DNA from: Polytrichum commune
Taxonomy: Eukaryota > Streptophyta > Polytrichopsida > Polytrichales > Polytrichaceae
NCBI GenBank assembly: GCA_950295325.1
Contig: OX485803.1
Coordinates: 34,921,554 to 34,985,553 of the forward strand
Length of the DNA stretch: 64,000 nucleotides
Reading direction: 5' to 3'
Position numbers and translations under genes: made by a program. Shown here one piece after another: positions 38,278-48,419 of the stretch; position 1 is the first letter of the stretch; every line of letters starts with the position of its first letter. The notes beneath the pieces are model-generated. The model was not told where the DNA came from. It did no database searches and saw only the letters and a program-made list of their open reading frames with translations.

Positions 38278-38760
38278 AAGGTATTGGCGACACTGCCAAT
38301 ACCCTCATACACATTCACATAGAACAATGCTTCAAAAAAAATACTAATGTTACCACAAACATTGCAAAATCTGAACTTCCATCATTTAGCGACACCTCAT
38401 GTTATTTACCATCACCTTTGCTCCTCATCTCTTCTCTTTTTCTTGTCCTTTTTTAATCGCCCATTCTCTAAAGATTTAATGATAACAAGAACATGAAGTT
38501 AAGATTTTCCACCTCTTTGCGTAAAAATTTAAGAAATGAAATTCGTTCAATGGCGGGCCTATTTGGATTTTGAGTGCACTCATAAGTATTTTTTGTTGTG
38601 TATCACAAGATATTAGCGGTGCTGCCAAAACACCTTGTGCGCTCAAAATTATGTTTTTCTTGTATCATGAGGGATTGGCGGTGCCACCAATCCCCCAAAT
38701 GTTCTTATGATTATATTTTCATGTCACAAGGGCAGTGCCTATGCCACCAATACGCCCTAT
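38278..38760. repeat. Repeated short hairpins built on ATTGGCGGTGCCACCAAT
   Basis: Four related near-palindromes occur at about 38278-38304, 38609-38636, 38670-38694 and 38729-38757, for example GGTATTGGCGACACTGCC followed by AATACC. The last three are spaced about 60 bp apart and share linkers such as TTATGTTTTTCTTGTATCA, so they form a short tandem array whose unit contains a hairpin. Confidence 0.6.
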
Positions 38761-38918
38761 GATGTTACAAATACTTTCCAATTTCAAATTGTAGGTTATT
38801 TAATATTTAATATCTAGAATATTGATTTTAAATTTCTAGACTTTTAATTGCTCTTTCAATTGTTGGAAATACATCTCACTTATAAAATTGCAATATCTTG
38901 TTACAATTGTTATGATTA

Positions 38919-39005
38919 TTGGAAGTCAATAGGACTAGAGATTAGAATGCACAAGCAATAATACATACACAAAGGCATATCAACAATACTTGAAGTGAGG
39001 TGGTC
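38919..39005 (+). repeat. Direct repeat C, copy 1
   Basis: ATTGGAAGTCAATAGGACTA and the following ~70 bp match 44484-44575 in the same orientation (AGAGATTAGA, ACAAGCA, AACAATACTTGAAGTGAGGT). The two copies bracket the copia remnant and its side repeats, but homology stops after about 90 bp. Confidence 0.65.
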
Positions 39006-39528
39006 TCATGCACTCCTTGCTTTGCGTTTTATTATTTTTCTTCTTTTCCTTGGTTCAGACAAACAATATGGGATAATTATTATCCCTCTCGGACCAACGT
39101 TGTGGCCTTGTTCTAACCTTATCGTTTCTCATGCCTCTTTCATTAGTGCAAGACCACACACCTTGCAAATGCACTTTTCCATCCGCAATGCTGATGCGGA
39201 TGCAGAGGAGTGGCCCACTCACCTTGCTATAAACTCAAAATGGATGAAGAATAATACAAAAAAATTAAGAACTCCCTGCATTTTGTCGAGATATGCAGTG
39301 AGCTTGCTATCACCAAGGACAATCAACTTCATCGATGAAGCAACTGAGTTTGAGAAATAAATGGTTGAGGTTTAACCTTCGACAGTCAAAATAATAGTTA
39401 TAGATGATCCGGCTAAGTTTGAGAAATAACCAGTTGAGATTCATGACTTCATAAAATTACCAATCATTTTAGAGGAAATCCAAAAGTTAGTGAAGAAAAT
39501 AATTTAAGATGAGTGGCACTTTTGTGTG

Positions 39529-39590
39529 GGTTTGCATTTGCATCCTGGATGGAGACCACTTTTCATTCCGGGATGCAGATGCAAATCTAG
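39529..39590. repeat. Hairpin built on TTTGCATTTGCATCC
   Basis: TTTGCATTTGCATCCTGGATGG is followed by ATTCCGGGATGCAGATGCAAA, nearly its complement. It could be a very small MITE derivative; no duplication is visible. Confidence 0.5.
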
Positions 39591-39879
39591 GAATGATTGG
39601 GCTTGCTCTTACATTTCTAGTGACTACGAGCAATCTAATGCTCTACCTTCTACAAATCATTTTAATGTTATATTTCTATAACTACTAGGTTTCAACTTCA
39701 ACACTTGCACTTTGCGAGTAGTTAAAGACTTGTAATACTATTTAGTTTCTTAGTTTCTCAATCTTATATGGTAAGTTTCTAACATTGCCCATAAATTTCC
39801 CCATATTATGACTAATTGCCTCATTCCAACTCAAAGATCTTCAAATATTTCCTTGTGAGGCCAAACCACCCACCCTTAA

Positions 39880-40960
39880 GTGTCCTAGTCCGGGTGAGGG
39901 AATGGGGATCACATTCATGTTTACATAACTCCCTTTTCCCAACTTCGTAAAAATCTGTCACATTTCCCATCAATCATTGCACACCAATTTATTCCATAAC
40001 ATGAGTACAAGCGTTTACAAACGCTCTTCTCTATTATCACAATCCTAACACCCCCTATTGTAACCCACAATCACTCACATCAAGGCTCACCCAATAATTC
40101 CACCACCTCAAGCCTCGTATATTCCTACTTGCTAATGAACTAATCATCTAAATCAATATTATGTAATAATCTAAATAACCAAATATTACATAATCTAATT
40201 TGATCTATTAGTTCCCCCCTCTAATATTCAAACTCAGTCGCGCTTCACCATAGAAACCAGCTGCCGTAGCAGCCTAGCTTCAGTTGAGGCCAGCTGCCGT
40301 AGCAACCCAGCTGCAGTATATACCAACTTCAGTTGAGGCCAGCTGCCGTAGCAGCCCAACTTCAGTATATACCAACTTCAGTTGAGGCCAGCTGCCGTAG
40401 CAGCCCAACTGCGAATTAACGCCCACCTATCCATTAATTAGCAGCCTAACCGCCACTAAGCAACCCAGTTGCGGATCAACAACCCCTGTTCCATTGATTA
40501 GCAGCCCAGTTGCGAATTAGCAACCCCTTGTTCCATTGATTAGCAACCTAGTTGCTGCCATGAGAGAGAGAGCGAGAGAGAGAGAAGATGAAGAGAGGAG
40601 GAGGAAGGGGCACCCAAGACCACACCCCTTAAACCTTCTCCTACTTAATAGGACCTCATCCTATCCACTAAACCCTCACCCCACAATAGGACCTTATCCT
40701 ATCCACTAAACCCTCACCCCCTAAACCAACAAGAACATGTTCTAAATCAAACATTTAAATCCAAGGCCCTTCCCCTTGCTTCATCAAACACTACACACTT
40801 AACCAAAACACTCCCTAATGCCACTAAGCTTCTAATTAACCACACAAAATAGGCTTAAGGCCTAAAACATAAACCACACCAAGCCTCACTCTTTTTATAC
40901 TTTTGATTGTTTCAATAACACTTCAAATGCAATTCTAAATAAATTCTAAACATAAAACAA
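39880..40960 (-). mobile_element. Possible LTR/untranslated region of the copia element
   Basis: It follows the minus-strand copia coding remnant directly. On the minus strand there is a TATA-like AAAGTATAAAAAGAGTGAGG (around 40885-40905), a CT-rich tract, GC-rich minisatellites, then TGTTAGGATTGTGATAATAG, a small hairpin GCGTTTGTAAACGC and ATGGAATAAATTGG, which could be a polyadenylation signal. This order suits U3-R-U5, but no second LTR was found upstream of gag, so the call is tentative. Confidence 0.35.
40262..40556. repeat. GC-rich ~50-bp minisatellite, two related blocks
   Basis: GGCCAGCTGCCGTAGCAGCC recurs with a ~50-bp period from 40262 to about 40415, followed by a related block with ATTAGCAGCCCAGTTGCG and CCTTGTTCCATTGATTAGC up to 40556. 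A GA microsatellite (40561-40585) comes next. Confidence 0.8.
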
Positions 40961-41204
40961 ATATGGGCCACCATTTTGGGCTCATATGCCTCATTGGCGT
41001 GTTCCTCATCATGTTGAGGCCAAAGATGATTCTTCCATCATTCTCCAAGTGGTCGTTGCTCCTCCCCGAATTCTTCAACAATAACGTCGTCGTTTACCGA
41101 CCTTTCAAGTGCATTTTTAATTGCAACTTCATTTCCAGTCACTTGCTCATTGCAATCCACGGATTGTCCACCACCATCAAACAAAGGCGATTCGGAAGAT
41201 TCGT

Positions 41205-41226
41205 CCACCACCACCACCACCACCAC
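41205..41226. repeat. CAC microsatellite inside the copia relic
   Basis: Seven CAC units; on the coding strand they give a poly-Val run, not expected in integrase, so the repeat probably expanded after inactivation. Confidence 0.75.
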
Positions 41227-41435
41227 TGTAGGGCCTTCATTGCTCCCACTTGGATGCAATTCCAAATTGTTTCTAATGCTTGCAATATCTTCCATAAACA
41301 CAACAATATCTATTTCTTATGATTTTCTTTGTTTCCAAACACATTAGCCATACACCTTTATACCTTCACAATATCCAAGAAACATGCATTTGATTCCTTT
41401 TGCATCGAGCTTGCCCCTCTTCTCCTCCGAAACCA

Positions 41436-42263
41436 TTACATAAACAATGCTTCCGAAACATACACATGTGTGCAATGTAGGCCTCCTCCCGCTCCACCTT
41501 TATTCGGGTGTCGGAGTGCAAGGTCTTCCTTGGACATCAATTTGGTGTATAAATTGCATTTGTTGCCAATTCTGCCCAAAGTGATTTCTTGAGCTTTTAA
41601 AATTTGAGCATACACTTTATTAGTGTGACAATGGTTTGATTTACACACTTTGCTCGTCCAATGTCTTGAGGTGTCAATGCCGTGTTTTGTCAAAAATGCT
41701 TCAAAATCTTTCGAAATGTAGTCCCCTCCACTCATCCACCGAGACGCCTTGACTTCATGCTCCAATTGCGTTTCTACAAATGCTCGGAACTCCTAAAACC
41801 TCTCAAACCACTTTCCTTTGGATTTGATTATGTAAACCCAAACCTTCCTCGAAAACATCAACAAAGGTAACCAAATACCTTGCCCCTTCCATGGATGTGT
41901 TCCTCAATGGGCCACAAACACCCGAATGTAAAATCTTTAATGGTTTTGTCGCTAGCTTATCCGCATCATTACCCACCTTAACTATATATTAATTACTTTT
42001 CATGCATGCTTTGCAAACCAATGTAGAGATGTGACGAGAAGTTTACCTAGGGTCATGCCCCTCAACATGCTTTGGAGTGCATAAATGCTCATCACATCTA
42101 AATGTTTGAGTCGGCAGTGCCAAAACTTCGGCAGACCACCTCTCGCATGTAAACGTACGAAGTTGGCCGCATCTGCTCCGCCTTTGTGAAGATCATTTGG
42201 TATAAATTCCTTGTACGTTAAGTTATTACAATCACGTGGCCATTCGCACCTCCCACAATGCAT
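41436..42263 (-). pseudogene. Copia integrase relic
   Basis: FWHCRLKHLDVMSIYALQSM (42150-42090) is the GAG-pre-integrase His-containing start of the zinc-binding region. After stops, FSRKVWVYIIKSKGKW and the frame at 41765-41436 follow: GGDYISKDFEAFLTKHGI matches the D-N-G-G-E-(Y/F) block, but the residues before GGDY are Met-Ser rather than Asp-Asn, so a catalytic Asp is missing. The element is therefore dead in integrase as well as lacking reverse transcriptase. Confidence 0.8.
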
Positions 42264-42309
42264 TTGTTTACGTGAAATTGCATCTTCAATCCTTTGAACA
42301 AAAATTTGC

Positions 42310-42681
42310 TTATGGAGAGTAAGTTGGCTTGCAACTTGGACACATGAAGCATATCTTGTGTGCAGAAATTACCTCATAGATTTCGAATATCACCCTATGC
42401 GAAGTCATGTGCTTTGTGGCTCTCCAATCCATGATCCATTTGCAAATGCTCCTTAAATGCACTCCGTGTTGCATTGCAAATGTGAATTTATTCTCGTCCT
42501 TCGCAATTTTGGCATTCTCCCCCTCCTTGTTCTCTACTTTGTAGCAAAGTTTGCCGGAATTGAAGCATGTCCTTACGCCTTGCCGCGAAGGTGGATCGTA
42601 TGCTTTACTTTGACACAACACTATCGCTTTGTCTTCACCTTGGGGCTTCTTCTCCTTGTACTTTGACATCTCGTGCATCAA
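42310..42681 (-). pseudogene. Copia zinc knuckle and protease relic
   Basis: An open frame on the minus strand. CFNSGKLCYKVENK is a damaged CCHC zinc knuckle: the second Cys is Ser and the His is lost. Downstream, KWIMDWRATKHMT stands where copia protease has W-(I/L)-D-S-G-A-(T/S)-x-H-(M/I)-T. The catalytic Asp is kept but the Ser-Gly is Trp-Arg, so the aspartic protease would be inactive. RVIFEIYEVI matches the following conserved stretch. Confidence 0.75.
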
Positions 42682-42689
42682 AGGTGCCG

Positions 42690-43170
42690 TTATGTATTAT
42701 ATCATCAACTCCTTCATCGGCATTGTCTCCAAAATGATGACGAAGTATTCATACATGGCCAACAAACTCTCAAGCAAAATGATGACAATGTTTTTCTCCC
42801 ATACGGGTACCTCCAAGTTTGCAAGCTAATCCACAAGCGCTTTGACCTTGTTGACGTAGTCCAATACATTGTCACCCTCTTGCATCTTGCACATGAAGAA
42901 CTTGCGGTGAACAAAAAAAATGTTGGATAAATTCTTCAACTCATGAATGTTGCAATGGGCCTTCCACACCTTCGCTTGTCCTTTGCAACTCTTGATATCC
43001 GCAAGTTGATTGTGTGCCAAGTTGAGGTCAATGATGGACATGGCCTTCTTAACATGCCTTTGGTGCTCCTTCAACACTTTGGGATCCACAATGTCCCAAA
43101 GGCTAAATTTCTCCGCGTGGAACTTGTTCATGATTTTAGTCCCTACGCTCTCAAAATATGTCATCCTCAT
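42690..43170 (-). pseudogene. Copia gag (UBN2-like) relic
   Basis: The frame from 43170 to 42826 includes EKFSLWDIVDPKVLKEHQ, then DLNLAHNQLADIKSCKGQAK, WKAHCNIHELKN and KMQEGDNVLDYVNKVKALVD. This follows the plant copia Gag pattern (F-G-N-F--W, later A-E-W--L---Y, M-E-G-D-V--H). After one stop the same frame continues with LANLEVPVWEKNIVIILLES, so coding is almost continuous. Gag packages the element RNA. The conserved Gag core is among the better preserved parts of the element. Confidence 0.8.
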
Positions 43171-43319
43171 CTCAAAAAATAGGTATATATACTCAAAACT
43201 TGCAAATAAGGCCCTAGTGCTCTTAAAGGAGTTGTCCCTCTCTCAAAATGCAGTCTTGTACCTCAACACCTTACATAAAACAAGGAGTCAAGTGTATTTG
43301 ATGTCAAATGACAAACCTC

Positions 43320-44330
43320 TCTTTCGAATGGCACTTGAAATGTCTTATCCCTCAAAAGTGCTTTCCAACACTCGAATCACCTAAAATATTCAAATGTGTT
43401 CCTCCTGACCTCAAATGTCCTTTCCAACACGTAAATGGCTCAAAACACTCAAGTATACTCCTCTTGAGCTCAAATGACTAGGCTATCTCTTTAGATAAAT
43501 GTTTCAACACTCAAATGATCCAAGTCAAAAAAATTCAAACTCCAAATACCCTCAATTAAGCCTCAAACACTCAAGTCACATTCAAATACACCCTTGCTCT
43601 CTAAATGTATCCTTGCCACTCAATGCATTCGAATAATACCTTTTTGATCTTCAATTAACCAACTTGTCTTTAAACTTTGTAATTTCACTCCAATCCACTC
43701 AAATAAGGTCCGTTTTGAATAAAAAGTGCCCTCATGATGTCAAATGGGCTTTTGAACTCTCAAAGCACTCAAGTCAAATTTTGTTTACTTAAAATAAGAA
43801 CTTTTGCTTTCAAATATGTCCTAGAACTATCAAATCAATCAAGCTAAATCTTCTTCACCTCAACTAAATCCACTTCGTCTCCAAAGTGCCTAAAGACACT
43901 CTAATCACTCAAGTCAAAAATTTCACACCTCAAATGAGCCATGTTGATCTCAAATATGTGCTAGGACTTTATAATGACTCAAGTTAGAATTTGTTTCATT
44001 CAAATGAATGTATTTTCTCTTAAATATGTCTTTTGCACTCTCCAATCATTCAAGTTAGATGTTCATGATCTCAAATGGCATTCATTGCACTTACATAAGC
44101 CTTTCCACACTCAAGGCACTCACACCAAAATTCGTTCAACTCAAAACACCTCAGAACCTCTCAAGTTAGATGCTCTTGGAGTCTAAACACCTTCGATGCT
44201 CTCACATAAGCCCTTAAACACTCAACCCATGTTTTTGAAGTCTAAACACCTTCAAGCCTTTCAACTAAGCCTCTCAGCACTAAAAACACTCAAGTCACAT
44301 GCTCTTGCATCAAACATACATTCAAGCAGA
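43320..44330. repeat. Degenerate ~67-bp minisatellite
   Basis: CACTCAAGTCA or close variants recur, for example at about 43766, 43911, 43978 and 44046, each followed by a T-rich stretch, CACCTCAAAT and CTCAAATATGTCCT. Spacing is about 67 bp where clear. The plus strand carries almost no G. It starts just upstream of copia gag, so it may be expanded leader sequence of that element. Confidence 0.65.
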
Positions 44331-44483
44331 AACAAAAAACAAAGAAACACTTATGACAACCAAATACGCCCTCGGACACCTCCACCACTCCAAAGCTCCA
44401 AACCACCAACCCCTCAAGATCTGCTCCACAACCTCAAAGCAATCAAATATCTAGGCATTTCACTTGCATGCATGTGCCCATAA

Positions 44484-44575
44484 CCTATTGGAAGTCAATA
44501 TGATTAGAGATGAGATTAGACAAGCATACACAGATACACTAAAGCATATGAACAATGCTTGTAGTGAGATGGTCT
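44484..44575 (+). repeat. Direct repeat C, copy 2
   Basis: Homologue of 38919-39005. The shared ATTGGAAGTCAAT is nearly palindromic with the AATAGG that follows, and a related ATTGGAAGGAAGCCAATAGG occurs at 45589-45608. Confidence 0.65.
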
Positions 44576-44691
44576 TAATGTGAAAACAACCTTTGTTATG
44601 AAGATACGGTGAGAAAATCCTCTTCATTACAACACAATTTGAGAGGATCACACGTTTGCAAAGTTGAAGTTCTCAAGTTGGAGCATCTAGT

Positions 44692-44768
44692 GAATATATA
44701 TATATATATATAGTAAATAATTGGATTATGGGGTGGATGAAAATTTTCAATAAACCTATAAATGTATA

Positions 44769-44814
<46 letters not shown>
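44692..44814. repeat. TA, TG and AG microsatellites
   Basis: TA run at 44692-44712, TG run at 44770-44785, AG run at 44786-44814. Confidence 0.85.
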
Positions 44815-44819
<5 letters not shown>

Positions 44820-45148
44820 CACCTAGAATGAGAGTATGAATTTCCAAGTTTGAAGTTCATATGCCTATTCTAGAGGTGGTCAAAGATCATTGATTGAATG
44901 GAATGTCTCTTATAATGAGCTTGAATGCCAAATTTGGTTGGTATGATGGTTGGTTGTTGCAATAGGCAACACCCTGGACATGAAAATTTTGCTATTGTTT
45001 TCAAGTCTTAGTAACCTTCATATTAAATACGAAATTGAACAAAACTTGCACCTATCTATACTTGCAACAATAAAAGAGTCTCCATGCTAAGTGGGGGGGG
45101 GGGGGAGAGGGACTTGGATGAAGACATGACATGGCTCTATGGTGGCTT

Positions 45149-45499
45149 CTCGGGGGGTTCAATGTGTTAAAAAGTTAAGGATATAAGTGCGAACAACCAC
45201 TATTTTATAGGGGGGTATTACTTTCAATTTTTTTTTTCACATGCTATCATTATGTAATTTTCTACTTTGGGTTAATAGAAAAATGGCTTGCATTACTTAT
45301 AATTCCAAATTACCTATTATTCCATACCCTATAATACTTTAAAGATGTCCATTACCATTTTTGATACCCTATATTACTCTTAAGTTCATTTATAATTTTT
45401 TTCCTCATGTTTTTAAAATACCCTATCATTTGTTCGCACGTATATTGCTACTCCAACAAATCACTTCCCCCCCCCCCCCCCCCCCCCGCGGCGCCCGAG
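45149..45499 (+). mobile_element. 351-bp MITE (CTCGGG family), copy 1
   Basis: It begins CTCGGGGGG and ends CGCCCGAG, flanked by an exact 8-bp duplication GGTGGCTT at 45141-45148 and 45500-45507. Inside the G/C ends is a second inverted repeat: GTGCGAACAA on the left and TTGTTCGCAC on the right. It matches 47413-47761 in reverse over its full length. The 8-bp duplication points to a hAT-like transposase, although the CTCGGG ends are not the usual hAT ends. Confidence 0.9.
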
Positions 45500-45507
45500 G
45501 GTGGCTT

Positions 45508-46178
45508 AAGCATTGCATTGTGAAAGTGAAATGTTTAAATAATCTATGAAAATATTCAAAGGCATTTTTGCAAATCCACATAAGCTATTGGAAGGAAGCC
45601 AATAGGATAGTTTGTGAGTGTTAAAAATTGAAGTCCTCACATGTAATTCATGTTGGGCACCGGAATAAAAGCACTTCACTTCAACATTTTACTTTTCTCA
45701 GAGCCTAAAAAAATCATATTAAAAAGAACTTATAATTTTTCATTAATATGTCAACATGCAAATGAAGCTTTGAAGGTAACATTGTATTCAGGCTTGACAT
45801 AATCACGGAACATAAACATGAGAGAACCCGTACTTCTCCTCTAAGTCCACTTTGAAGTAAAGGCCTACAATTCTTGGTTGGTTTTTAAGCCACAGAATAT
45901 AGCCCAATCTTCTATTTAATGCCCTCCTTTACAACCAATTTTGCATGTTGATCAAGCCTCTCTTCAGTAACTTGATCTAACCTCAACATGAAAGGGGAAA
46001 AGAAAAACAAGAAAAAAGAAAAAGAAAAATATATGTGTTATTTACACTGGCATGAATGCAAGCATGTTTGTTTTATATTGATCATGGGTTTCCATGATGC
46101 AATATAAGGTGTTATGCCATCCTTTTAGATGACAGACTCATGAAGTGGTAGCTTTTGATCCGATAGTAAGTGTACTAT
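45508..46178. other. Short non-genic interval
   Basis: Contains at 46075-46125 a GATCATGGGTTTCCATGATG block also seen near 13190 and 48460, probably 3' untranslated sequence of non-LTR family 1. A G tract lies at 46196-46212. Confidence 0.4.
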
Positions 46179-46600
46179 CTATACAAATGTAGGTGGGGGG
46201 GGGGGGGGGGAGGGGACCGGGGCTTGCATATTGTCTAATTTTCTTTTGTTTAGTACAAGGTATGTGATGTATTTTATGACATTATGGTTTTTGTTTTTCA
46301 TGAGATTTTTAATGGCACTTTTTGGAATGAGGAATTTGCTGAGTTTTTTGATGGAATGTTCGTGTATGGCACCTTTGACTTTGGCCCTGATGGTGATGAC
46401 TAGGTTTACTTTCCAACCGTTATTTTGGAGTATAGCTACGAGTGGATCATATTGTTGTTTTGTGTTCAAAGGCCTGCTCATGGAATTTGTCATGGCAACA
46501 TGTAAATTCTATAAGTTGGAGTGTGATAGATGGGGAAGGAACATTGGTTGGGGCCTCCTATTATGCATAGGTTGTTTCGTCTTAGTTTTATGGGGCATTG
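46179..46600 (-). pseudogene. Non-LTR retrotransposon family 1, C-terminal copy a
   Basis: An open frame to 46493 gives QQYDPLVAILQNN, GWKVNLVITIRAKVKGAIH and KKLSKFLIPKSAIKNLMK, ending YLVLNKRKLDN. The same pattern (GW-V-P-I-IT---GAIH, then IPK--IK-LM, then NKR-L) is found in the copies at 14750-14890, 46640-47030 and 48420-48960, which defines a conserved C-terminal module of the ORF2 protein. This is the best-preserved copy. Confidence 0.75.
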
Positions 46601-46639
46601 GCATGGTGTGAGAGGGCAAGTGCACTCAAGGATTATCCA

Positions 46640-47110
46640 TTTCGCCAAACCCAAACATCACAATATAATTTTTGGAATTCACATACAGTAATGACATATT
46701 TCCACAAGAAGCAATTACTAGAAAAAATAAAATATATGCCATACTCCAACCCCTCTCAACAACACAAGGGTGGAGAGTCAAACCTCCTGTTATCATCACA
46801 ATTTGGAACCAAAGGAGTGATACATAAAAACAACTATCACCAACCTCAAAGAACCCAAAATTCACAAACTAATGGAAACCTTCTCACAAATATCTATCTT
46901 ATATCTAACACACATCGTCCTAAACAAAAGGAAACTAAGAGAAAAAAAACCAAAAACAACAAATAAATTCACCAATCCTAGTAGAATAAAACCTCTCACG
47001 CAACACCTCCACAAAAAATAATAAATAAAAGTAAAACAACACTAACATACATACTAGCAACTAACCCGAGGTCCACATACTAACATAGACAATCAACCAA
47101 CTCTTACACC
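46640..47110 (+). pseudogene. Non-LTR retrotransposon family 1, C-terminal copy b
   Basis: Split over frames: AILQPLSTTQGWRVKPPVII, then GVIHK, then IHKLMETFSQIS and LTHIVLNKRKL. It faces away from copy a, so the two are head to head with only about 40 bp between them. The downstream text CTAACCCGAGGTCCACATAC resembles CGAACTACCGGTCCACCTAC near 14985, the 3' end of the 13.3-15.0 kb copy. Confidence 0.65.
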
Positions 47111-47159
47111 ACATGGGCATGGCTTAGAGTTGACGAGTGAACATCGCATTATAAATGTA

Positions 47160-48400
47160 AAACACATTGACATTTATTTTTATTTTATTTATTTTTCTAT
47201 CATGGGATTCTGGAGTTGGGCGGTGTGTTATTATGATATAAATCATTAGTCAAGGTGAAAAACCTAGTGAGTCTATTAGTTTGTAGTGTTGGGGAATTAA
47301 GGTTTATTGCTTTGTTGTGATGGGTTATTTTGAGGCCTTTTAGATATTGTTTTTTTTGCATGTGGATAGGATGTGGGGCCATGTGTCTCTAACATTTTGG
47401 GGGCATAGTGAGCTCGGGGGGGGGGGGGGGGTAGTCATTGGTTGGAGTAGCAATATACGTGCGAACAAATGATAGGGTATTTTAAAAACATGGGGGCTAA
47501 AAATTATAAATGGACTTAAGAGTAATATAGGGTATCAAAAATGGCACTGGACATCTTTAAAGTACTATAGGATATGGAATAATAGGTAATTTGGAATTAT
47601 AAGTAATGCAAGCCATTTTTCTATTAACCCAAAGTAGATATTTACATAATGATAGCATGTGAAAAAAAAAAAAATTGAAAGTAATACCCCCCCTATAAAA
47701 TAGTGGTTGTTCGCACCTATATCCTTAACTTTTTAACACACTGCCCCCCCCCCCCCCCGAGATAGTGAATGATTGGGAACTGGGTGCATGAGGGGCTAGA
47801 AAATGTTCTTCCTAATGTAAACCAAGTATCATGGGTATTGGGATCTCAATGTTTGTGTAATTTGGGAGTTGGTTTCGCTTGTGGCATTCTAGAAGTTGTG
47901 GTTGATTTGGTCATTTGATAGCCATTTGTTTACTTATTGGAATTGTGTTCTTAGTATGAGTGGTCTTGCACTCCCAATGTTCTTTGTTTATGAGTGTGTG
48001 AAGGTTGCGGATGGCCTGCCTTGTGTGGTTGTTGGGCAATTGCGAGCTATGTATGGGTTGTATGGGCAATGTGAATGTGAGGGGTGGTAATGGGTTTATC
48101 CTTGTGGGCTCCTTTGTTGGCTAGTTCATCTAATTTATTTGTTTCCTAAGATTCTTGTGTGTGCTTGGACTTTGTGTAAGGAGATTGTTTGTGAGGACCA
48201 ACATATGTCATGGACAATTGTTGCTATGAGGAGTTTGTCTAGGTGGTGGTGGTGTTGTGAGGATGAGTGTGTAATGTGATTATTTATCAAGAAGACGTTG
48301 TTGAGGTTTTTCATAAAAATAAGGGTGTCTAGTCAGGTGGATTTTATGGTTTTTATATGACAATTTGGATGGCATTGAGTTCGGTTGTTAAGAAAACAAG
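47160..48400 (-). pseudogene. Non-LTR retrotransposon family 1, RNase H region, MITE-interrupted
   Basis: On the minus strand, SSQHHHHLDKLLIATIVHDI and HKVQAHTRILGNKQ (about 48290-48120) correspond to the RNase H region of the 13.7-13.9 kb copy. Beyond the inserted MITE (47413-47761), HNKAINLNSPTLQTNRLT and FFTLTNDLYHNNTPP (47320-47215) correspond to HNKAVHALGTTLLAHPTT and FTLINTGKIHNHTLENTTP at 14370-14480. The two parts are therefore one element split by the MITE. Confidence 0.6.
47413..47761 (-). mobile_element. 349-bp MITE (CTCGGG family), copy 2
   Basis: Reverse-oriented copy of 45149-45499, beginning CTCGGGGG and ending CCCCCCCGAG. Flanks are ATAGTGAG and ATAGTGAA, an 8-bp duplication with one mismatch. 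It sits inside the non-LTR relic, so it inserted later than that element. Confidence 0.88.
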
Positions 48401-48419
48401 AGAGGCTAAAATATTTCAA

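Larger units (their letters stand above)
40963..43182 (-). mobile_element. Ty1/copia retrotransposon, internally deleted
   Basis: In element order on the minus strand: gag, degenerate zinc knuckle, protease, GAG-pre-integrase, integrase core, then the integrase C-terminal spacer (EEFGEEQRPLGE, stop, WKNHLWPQHDEEHANEAYEP) at about 41080-40965. That order (integrase before reverse transcriptase) is the Ty1/copia order. Reverse transcriptase and RNase H should follow but are missing; the sequence passes straight into LTR-like DNA. Stops and frameshifts are scattered throughout. It cannot transpose on its own. Confidence 0.85.

Noticed and set aside
38278-38760. CRISPR array or bacterial attachment sites
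   Set aside because: Only four diverged hairpins, irregular spacing and no associated genes.
40675-40730. Telomere-like CCCTAAA repeats
   Set aside because: Only isolated TAAACCCTCACCCC pieces spaced tens of bases apart; not a telomeric tandem array.
41038-41301. Minus-strand frame with a poly-Val run treated as a new protein
   Set aside because: The Val run is a CAC microsatellite, and the frame leads into the copia integrase tail, so it is part of that relic.
43320-44330. CRISPR-like array
   Set aside because: Units are degenerate throughout with no conserved repeat/variable spacer pattern, and the context is a eukaryotic retroelement.
45149-47761. The inverted MITE copies as LTRs of one element
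   Set aside because: They are in opposite orientation, and each has its own distinct 8-bp duplication, so they are two separate insertions.
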